Source: Massilia sp. HP4 (GTDB lineage: Bacteria; Pseudomonadota; Gammaproteobacteria; Burkholderiales; Burkholderiaceae_D). Taken from it: DNA of 64,000 bases. The stretch's first letter is position 1; the number at the start of each line of letters is the position of its first letter. The position numbers and the translations under genes are program-made. Shown here one piece after another: positions 55,237 through 64,000 of the stretch. Location of the stretch: contig NZ_STGG01000003.1 in the NCBI RefSeq assembly GCF_005222695.1, positions 41,270 to 105,269 on the forward strand, read 5' to 3'. The notes beneath the pieces are model-generated. The model searched no databases. It was not told the DNA's origin and saw only the letters and a list, made by a program, of their open reading frames with translations.

Positions 55237-57459
55237 TCAGAAATTGCCCTTGAACTGCATACCCCACTGGCGCGGCTCGTTGGTAAAGCCCGTCAGGTTA
55301 TTGAAGTCGATCGCGCCGGTGATACGGCGCTGGTCGAGGATGTTGCGGCCGAACGCGGCGACTTCGTACTTGCCGTTGCCGAAGATATAGCCGACGCGCA
55401 CGCCGCCTTCGGTCAGCGGGGCGCCGGTGAACTCGGTCGCCTCGTACAGGAAGAAGTTGATCTTGCTGCGGTACGACCAGTCGGTGAAGACATACAGCTC
55501 GCCGTCGCGGAATGGCACGCCGTAGCGGGCGGTCGCGTTGAAGGTCCAGCGCGGCGCCTGCGGCAGCGGGTTGCCGTCGATGATCACGCGGCCGACGGCG
55601 TTCAGCGGATTGGTGATGGTGCACTGGGCGCACTTGTTCACCGACAGGCTGCCGTCGCGGATCTGCGTGTAGTTGTAGCTGGCGCCGGCGCTCACGCGCA
55701 GGGCGGTGCTGACGGCCGCTTCGAAGTCGAACTCGGCGCCCTTGCCCTTGGTCTTGTCGGCATTGATCAGGCGGTTGACGTTCGAGTTACCACCGACCAC
55801 GGTCAGCTGCTGGTCTTCGATCGTGTAGTCATAGATCGAGAACGAGGTACGCGCGCGGCGGTCGAACAGGTCGGCTTTGACGCCCAGTTCGAACGACTTG
55901 ATGGTTTCCGAATCGGCCACGGTGATCGGCACTTCGGCCGAGGCGGCGGCGATACTCGGCGCGCGGAAGCCGGTGGCGGCGCGGCCATACACGTTCACGC
56001 TCGGGGTCACTTTATAGGTGGCCGACACGTCCCAGCTGATCTTGTCCTTGTTCTCTTTGACCGACGACGGGCCGATCTGGACAACGTTATCCGCTTCGAT
56101 GGTGCGGAAATCCTTCTCGTCCTTGGTGTAGCGCAGGCCGCCGCGGACGGTCCAGTCCGGGGTCAGGTCATAGCTTGCCGATGCGAACGCAGCCCAGGCT
56201 TCGTTCTTCTGGTTCGAACGCAGGCGCGAGGTGCGTGCGTAGGTGGTGCTGTTGAAATTGTCGCTGCCGCCCGTCACGTCTTCATCGAAGAAGTACAGGC
56301 CGGTCTGCCAGTTGAACGGGCCGGTGTATTGCGACTCGAGGCGGAATTCTTGCGTGTACTGGTCCAGGTTCTCGATATAGCCGTTGGTCTCGACCTGGAA
56401 CGGGATGACGCCCGGGCCGGCCGGCGTACCGCCGTCGATGTCGCCGCGGCTCGAGTAGTCGACGATGTGTTCATAGCCGGTGATCGAGTGCAGTTTGTAG
56501 TTGCCCAGGTCCCACTGCAGGCGCAGGTTGATGCCGTTGGTCTTCAGGCTCTGGAAGTTCTGGGCGTTGGTGACGATGTCGTCCAGGTCGGTGCCGTCGG
56601 CGAAGGTGTTGCTGCCCTTCTTGATCAGGTTGGCGCGGAACAGGCGCGCGCTGCCATTGGTCTGGCGCTGGTGGAAGCCCAGGAGGCCGCTGAAGCCGTC
56701 CTTGCTGTACAAGAACTGCACGCGTTCGGCGTGTTCGTTGTAGCCGTCCAGTTCACCGGTCTTGCGGGTCTTGGCGACGTCGCTGAAGTTGTTGACGTAG
56801 TCGTCGCGGTGCTGGCCGACGGCCGACACGCGCATCGCCACATTGGTCGACAGCGGCACGTTGACGGCGCCTTCGGCGTTCATCGTGTAGTGCGAGGCGG
56901 CCGACAGGTTGTAGTAGCCCTCGACCTTTTTCAGGTTCGGCTTCTCGGATTCGAATTTCACGACGCCGGCCGGGGTGTTGCGGCCGAACAGGGTGCCCTG
57001 CGGGCCACGCAGCACTTCGACGCTGGCCAGGTCGAAGATCGGGAAGCCTTTCAGGATCGGGTTCTCTTGCACGATGTCGTCATACACGAGCGAGACCGGC
57101 TGCGAGGCGAAGGTGTTGAAGTCGGTGTTGCCGTAGCCGCGGATATAGAAGCGCGGGAAGGTACGGCCATTCGACGATTCGACGTTCAGGCTCGGCACCT
57201 TGCCGGCCAGCAGGCGGATGTCGTCGCCGCCGGAGACCAGCACGTCAAGTTTATCTCCCTTGAGGGCGGTGACGGAGACCGGCACGTCGCGGATGTTCTC
57301 GGTGCGGCGCTGGGCCGTCACGGTCACGGACTGGAGTTGCAGGGATTGGGGCTCGGTCGTCTGGGCGATCGCCGGTGCGATCGGCAGCGCGGCGGACAGC
57401 GCCAGCATTGCGCCATGCGCGCGGATAACGCGCTTGTGCATCTTGGACATCTTGGTCAT
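55237..57459 (-). CDS. TonB-dependent receptor (iron complex/outer-membrane type)
   Basis: 740 residues from an ATG behind CAGGAAAC. The signal peptide ends IAPAIA|QTT. VTVTAQRRTENIRDVPVSVTAL begins the plug, followed by RFYIRGYGNTDFNTF and ASVEVLRGPQGTLFGRNTPAGVVKFES. The barrel ends MQFKGNF with C-terminal Phe. The ENIRDVPVSVTA form is common in Sphingomonad and Massilia receptors of broad and mostly unknown specificity. No transporter or regulator lies beside it, so the ligand cannot be inferred. Confidence 0.88.
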   Translation of the reverse strand: MTKMSKMHKRVIRAHGAMLALSAALPIAPAIAQTTEPQSLQLQSVTVTAQRRTENIRDVPVSVTALKGDKLDVLVSGGDDIRLLAGKVPSLNVESSNGRTFPRFYIRGYGNTDFNTFASQPVSLVYDDIVQENPILKGFPIFDLASVEVLRGPQGTLFGRNTPAGVVKFESEKPNLKKVEGYYNLSAASHYTMNAEGAVNVPLSTNVAMRVSAVGQHRDDYVNNFSDVAKTRKTGELDGYNEHAERVQFLYSKDGFSGLLGFHQRQTNGSARLFRANLIKKGSNTFADGTDLDDIVTNAQNFQSLKTNGINLRLQWDLGNYKLHSITGYEHIVDYSSRGDIDGGTPAGPGVIPFQVETNGYIENLDQYTQEFRLESQYTGPFNWQTGLYFFDEDVTGGSDNFNSTTYARTSRLRSNQKNEAWAAFASASYDLTPDWTVRGGLRYTKDEKDFRTIEADNVVQIGPSSVKENKDKISWDVSATYKVTPSVNVYGRAATGFRAPSIAAASAEVPITVADSETIKSFELGVKADLFDRRARTSFSIYDYTIEDQQLTVVGGNSNVNRLINADKTKGKGAEFDFEAAVSTALRVSAGASYNYTQIRDGSLSVNKCAQCTITNPLNAVGRVIIDGNPLPQAPRWTFNATARYGVPFRDGELYVFTDWSYRSKINFFLYEATEFTGAPLTEGGVRVGYIFGNGKYEVAAFGRNILDQRRITGAIDFNNLTGFTNEPRQWGMQFKGNF

Positions 57460-57852
57460 GGAATGTTTCCTGGTGATTAAAAAAAGAACCGATGTCCCCG
57501 TTCCTCTTCTTATGGACGCTACCCCCGCCGGGAGCGCGAGCGGATATGACCCGCCCTCGGCAACGCGCATCTCTGGCGCACATCTTTGCGATGTTGTAAG
57601 GTTGCCGACTTGTCAAAGGCGGTATTGTCCGTGAATGGTCCATGCAACGGCAAGTAAATATCGCGTGTGTCGCCTTGATTACAACACATGCAGATGTGCC
57701 GGTTCGGGCTCCGCCTTAGGGCGGTGCTTCCACGCCCGCACAAAAGGTTTTTGAATTTTTTTCGAAAAACCCTTGCAGACCTTGAAACCCAACCTCTATA
57801 ATTCGGGCCTCTTCGGACGCAATGACAAGCGTCAGATAGAAACCACCGAGAT
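57460..57852. other. Intergenic region between a TonB receptor and the tRNA pair
   Basis: 393 bp. The right part holds the tRNA promoter (57773-57802). The left part should contain the receptor promoter, but no convincing boxes were found. No protein gene is supported. Confidence 0.5.
57773..57802 (+). promoter_or_regulatory. Promoter of the tRNA-Val/tRNA-Asp transcript
   Basis: TTGCAG and a perfect TATAAT are 18 bp apart, about 50 bp before tRNA-Val, in an AT-rich stretch. Confidence 0.75.
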
Positions 57853-57928
57853 GGGCGCTTAGCTCAGTTGGTAGAGCGGATCCCTTACAAGGATTAGGTC
57901 GGGAGTTCGAGCCTCTCAGCGCCCACCA
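57853..57928 (+). tRNA. tRNA-Val (anticodon TAC)
   Basis: 76 nt cloverleaf. The acceptor stem GGGCGCT pairs with AGCGCCC, and CCA is encoded. The anticodon stem GATCC/GGATT encloses loop CTTACAA with anticodon TAC. The T arm GGGAG-TTCGAGC-CTCTC is intact. Confidence 0.97.
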
Positions 57929-57968
57929 AGCATCTCGATGGTCGATCGAAGTAATGATCAGAGTAAAC

Positions 57969-58045
57969 GGAGCGGTAGTTCAGTTGGTTAGAATACCGGC
58001 CTGTCACGCCGGGGGTCGCGGGTTCGAGCCCCGTCCGCTCCGCCA
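57969..58045 (+). tRNA. tRNA-Asp (anticodon GTC)
   Basis: 77 nt. The acceptor stem GGAGCGG pairs with CCGCTCC, with discriminator G and encoded CCA. The anticodon loop is CTGTCAC. The T arm CGGGTTCGAGCCCCG is complete. It is 40 nt after tRNA-Val, most likely one transcript. Confidence 0.97.
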
Positions 58046-58057
58046 GCATCAAGGAAG

Positions 58058-58091
58058 AAGGGTCCGATTCGTCGGGCCCTTTTTCTTTTTC
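58058..58091 (+). terminator. Intrinsic terminator after the tRNA pair
   Basis: The 10-bp stem AAGGGTCCGA/TCGGGCCCTT (one G-T pair) is closed by a stable TTCG tetraloop and followed by TTTCTTTTT. Confidence 0.9.
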
Positions 58092-58119
58092 CGCATCCGT
58101 TTCATCGGCGGCATGCCAT

Positions 58120-59271
<1,152 letters not shown>

Positions 59272-59516
59272 TGCCTGTCCTCTTCGGAACGTTGGCCAGG
59301 CCACACGCGACGGCTCGCATGGCGCATATAAATTCAACAACTACTGTTTCCGTAAAGAATTTATGTTACACGCTTTTCAAAAGTATGGAGCGCACGTTTG
59401 CGGCTGGTTGGACAAGTTGCCACACTGGGGTGCTCGGGTGCAGCTTTTTGATGCGTAGCAGCATCCGATCAGGGATAATCAAACAGACAACACACCGCAC
59501 CACGCCGGAGCACCAC

Positions 59517-60002
59517 GTGATTTTTCGTTTCCTCAAACCCCCTCGGATGTCGCCGCGCCTGCACCGGCTGAAGAGTTCATCCCTGTTCAGTGCGCTAACG
59601 CCGCTGGAACTGAAGATTGTCGACGGATTGCTGCACGAACGCCGCTATCTAAAGGATGAGATCGTCTTCGACGAAGGCGAGGAAGGCCAGGCGCTCTACC
59701 TCCTGATGAGCGGCCGGATGCGCATCAGCCGCCTGCACGAGGGCGAGACCCAGATCGTGGCCGAGCTGGAACCGGGCGGCTTCTTCGGCGACCTGGCCCT
59801 GCTCGACAACTCGCCGCGCAATGCCCAGGCACGCGCGATGGAACCATGCGAGGTGGCGGTGTTCTTCCGCGCCGACTTCCTGGGCCTGATGGAAACCGAC
59901 GCCGTCCTCGGCTACAAGATTTCGCTGGCCCTGGCGCGCCACATCGGCCTGCGCCTGCGCGAATGGATGGGAACCGGGCGGCCGCAGCTGGAAGCGCTAT
60001 GA
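59517..60002 (+). CDS. Stand-alone cyclic-nucleotide-binding domain protein
   Basis: 161 residues from a GTG with GGAG six bases upstream; an ATG at 59547 is also possible. The Crp-like domain (about 20-135) contains GQALYLLMSGRMRIS and the phosphate-binding cassette FFGDLALLDNSPRNAQARA. Its Arg is present, with Asp in place of the usual Glu. No helix-turn-helix follows, so it is not a transcription factor. The ATGA overlap with the next gene suggests it regulates or partners the permease. Confidence 0.8.
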   Translation: MIFRFLKPPRMSPRLHRLKSSSLFSALTPLELKIVDGLLHERRYLKDEIVFDEGEEGQALYLLMSGRMRISRLHEGETQIVAELEPGGFFGDLALLDNSPRNAQARAMEPCEVAVFFRADFLGLMETDAVLGYKISLALARHIGLRLREWMGTGRPQLEAL

Positions 60003-61189
60003 GCCCGGTGCCCGGCATCGTCAACGGTCCCGAGCGCGCCGGCCCCGTCGTCTGGACCGGGATCGTCGCCGCCACCTGCCTGCTGCTGCTGGTTGTCCAG
60101 CAATTGCTGTGGCTGGCCCTGCCCTTCATCTTCGGCACCGTGCTGTACTACATCCTGCTGGGCCCGACGCAACGCATGGTGCGCGCCGGTTTCAGCCGCA
60201 ATGCGGCCACGAGCTGGGTGTGCACGCTTTTCTTCTCCCTGTCCGCGCTGGTGCTGGCGGCCGCGATGACCTGGAGCGACGGCCCCGAAGAAGATTCGTG
60301 GGAAGCGACCATCGGCCTGTACCTGGACGGCGGCGTCGCTTTTGTCCGCAATACGATGGCGATGCTCGAGGCGAAGTTCCCGATCCTGGCCGAGATGCGG
60401 CTGACCTCGACCGTCGACATGGCCTTCACCACCTATACCAACGACTTCGCGCAAAACCACCTGGGCGATATCGTGGTGGGCGTCGTGACCTGGGTGCCGT
60501 CGCTGCTGCTGGCGCCCTTCCTTACCTTCTTCCTGCTGCGCGACGGCGTGCGCTTCAAGAAGTTTTTGGCGCGGGCGGTGCCGAATGCGTATTTCGAACG
60601 GGCGCTGTACCTGCTGCACGAGGTCGACCAGACCGCGCGCCGCTATTTCGAGGGCTTGCTCAAGCTGACCGTGCTCGACACCCTGGTGCTGGCGCTGGGG
60701 CTGTGGGTGATCGGGGTATCGTCGCCCTTGTTGCTGGGGCTGATCTCGGCCGTGCTGGCCTGGGTGCCGTTCGTCGGCTCGATCGCCGGCTGCGTGCTGG
60801 TGGTGATCGTGGCCTCGACCGATGCGCCGGGCAATCCGCTGATGGCCTATGGGGCGATCGGGGTGTTCGTGCTGGTGCGGCTGCTGGACGATTTCCTGTT
60901 CATGCCGCTGACCCTGGGGCGCAGCCTGCATATCCACCCGCTGGTGACGGTGCTGATGATTTTTATCGGCGGCATGCTGGCGGGCGTGGTCGGGCTGATG
61001 CTGGTGCTGCCGCTGCTGGGGGTGGTGATGGTGATCGGCGAGACGCTTGGGACGCTGGTGACCAATCCACGGTTGCGGGCCAGGCATCGGTATGCGCGGG
61101 CGTTGAGGACCAGGCAGGCCAGTGTCGACCTGGACATCGCGCGCGAAAGGCGCGGGGCGCCTACGCCGAACGCGACGTCCAAGGAGTAG
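59999..61189 (+). CDS. AI-2E family transporter (UPF0118)
   Basis: 396 residues with about eight membrane helices. Family traits are LPFIFGTVLYYILLGPTQRMV, APFLTFFLLRDGVRFKKFL, YFEGLLKLTVLDTLVLALGLWVIGVSSPLLLGLISAVLAWVPFVGSIAG and DDFLFMPLTLGRSLHIHPLVTVLMIFIGGMLAGVVGLMLVLPLLG. The family includes AI-2 exporters and Na+/H+-type transporters; the substrate here is unknown. It overlaps the cNMP-binding gene by ATGA. Its stop abuts that of ygiQ. Confidence 0.88.
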   Translation: MSPVPGIVNGPERAGPVVWTGIVAATCLLLLVVQQLLWLALPFIFGTVLYYILLGPTQRMVRAGFSRNAATSWVCTLFFSLSALVLAAAMTWSDGPEEDSWEATIGLYLDGGVAFVRNTMAMLEAKFPILAEMRLTSTVDMAFTTYTNDFAQNHLGDIVVGVVTWVPSLLLAPFLTFFLLRDGVRFKKFLARAVPNAYFERALYLLHEVDQTARRYFEGLLKLTVLDTLVLALGLWVIGVSSPLLLGLISAVLAWVPFVGSIAGCVLVVIVASTDAPGNPLMAYGAIGVFVLVRLLDDFLFMPLTLGRSLHIHPLVTVLMIFIGGMLAGVVGLMLVLPLLGVVMVIGETLGTLVTNPRLRARHRYARALRTRQASVDLDIARERRGAPTPNATSKE

Positions 61190-63460
<2,271 letters not shown>

Positions 63461-63482
63461 TGGCCGGCATTGTACCGGAAAA

Positions 63483-63517
63483 CCATTTTTGGGGCACCGA
63501 ACCGCCCCGAAAAATGG
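63483..63517 (-). terminator. Possible terminator or attenuator hairpin between the DUF4404 gene and ygiQ
   Basis: The arms CCATTTTT...GGGGC and GCCCC...AAAAATGG pair with one bulge around ACCGAACC. On the minus strand TTTTCC follows. It lies just upstream of ygiQ. Confidence 0.4.
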
Positions 63518-63563
63518 CTTAAAATCAATGACTTGTGGCGTGGATGCCTACGAGGCTCGGACG

Positions 63564-63848
63564 CTAGATGCCCATATTCGACAGGATCTGCCCCAGTTCA
63601 CGCAGGCCGGACTCGACGCGCGGGTGGCGGGCGGCGAAGCGGGCCGCCAGTTCCTGGGTGCGCGAACCCAGGCCGTAGGTATTGGCGTCGAGCTGCTGCT
63701 CGGCGCGGCGTTCCAGCACTTTCTCGATATCGCCGTCGAGCTGGCGCAGCAGCGTTTCGAGTTCGACATCGGTCTCGCCCGTCTCTTGCAGCTCGCGGTG
63801 CAGGGCTTTCAGGCGTGCCTTCAGGTCGGCATCGTGTTCTGGTTGCAT
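63564..63848 (-). CDS. DUF4404 family protein
   Basis: 94 residues from an ATG behind GGAGAA. It is highly charged and helical: LKARLKALHRELQETGETDVELETLLRQLDGDIEKVL and a C-terminal FAARHPRVESGLRELGQILSNMGI, the conserved DUF4404 end. Probably a cytoplasmic coiled-coil protein of unknown function. It is 103 bp upstream of ygiQ on the same strand. Confidence 0.8.
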   Translation of the reverse strand: MQPEHDADLKARLKALHRELQETGETDVELETLLRQLDGDIEKVLERRAEQQLDANTYGLGSRTQELAARFAARHPRVESGLRELGQILSNMGI

Positions 63849-63933
63849 CGTGTTCTCCGGTGTTGGCTCGATGTCATTGTAAGGCATGGGAGGCGGGAGG
63901 AGGAACACGGCACTGGTGGGTGGGTCGAACGCA

Positions 63934-64000
63934 GGTTGAACGCGTCGGCGGCGCAGCCGCCAACCCTACCACCACGACCGTAGGGTTGGCGGCTGCGCCG
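63934..64000. repeat. Palindromic dispersed repeat (REP-like), copy 2, cut by the window edge
   Basis: 63949-63968 and 63981-64000 (TAGGGTTGGCGGCTGCGCCG) form a perfect 20-bp inverted repeat with a 12-nt loop. The left flank GGTTGAACGCGTCGGCGG matches the arms of copy 1 at 48657. It continues beyond the window. Confidence 0.75.

Overview
The window is about 64 kb of a GC-rich chromosome, densely packed with genes on both strands. The gene content fits a Betaproteobacterium of the Oxalobacteraceae (Massilia/Telluria-like). Signs are GTP-type PEP carboxykinase, RdgC, an Mrp antiporter with fused A and B subunits, several TonB-dependent receptors, a beta-type porin, and E. coli-like LexA boxes. 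This placement is inferred from protein character only. No prophage, insertion sequence or CRISPR array was seen.

Layout. 1-2053: the 3' part of a GH9 glucanase fused in frame to a UPF0303 domain, then a Gfo/Idh/MocA oxidoreductase. 2035-6446 (minus): a hybrid histidine kinase, a beta-lactamase-fold lipoprotein and a porin. 6691-13740: a tandem universal stress protein, then the six-gene Mrp Na+/H+ antiporter operon (A/B fused, C, D, E, F, G). 14132-23851: a gluconate/plant-polymer operon of gluconokinase, TonB receptor, GntP permease, a beta-helix plus propeller protein, an esterase and a ThuA protein. It is preceded by two near-identical palindromes exactly 168 bp apart. 23852-32872 (minus): a cobalamin-riboswitch operon of membrane-anchored CobN, ExbB-like channel, DUF2149 protein, TonB receptor and PepSY protein.

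33034-37483: an MFS exporter with a ROK regulator, and a MocR regulator divergent from a small membrane protein. 37577-44155: ssb, a CatB/Vat-like acetyltransferase, uvrA with a LexA box, and pckG. 44511-50839: a 2-hydroxyacid dehydrogenase, an unknown protein, a half-length asparaginase-domain protein, catalase, rdgC, and dinB with a perfect LexA box. 50933-57459: an aldo/keto reductase with a divergent AraC regulator, a secreted subtilase and another TonB receptor. 57853-58045: tRNA-Val and tRNA-Asp. 58120-64000: a diguanylate cyclase, a cNMP-binding protein coupled to an AI-2E-family permease, YgiQ, a DUF4404 protein and a dispersed repeat.

The most distinctive system is the riboswitch-controlled CobN/ExbB/DUF2149/TonB-receptor/PepSY operon. 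It lacks CobS, CobT and all corrin biosynthesis genes, and its CobN has a signal peptide and a C-terminal anchor. It resembles the Bacteroidetes Hmu-type heme locus and may process a corrinoid or another metallated tetrapyrrole in the envelope. Second is the gluconate locus with its paired operators and an unusual three-module secreted protein.
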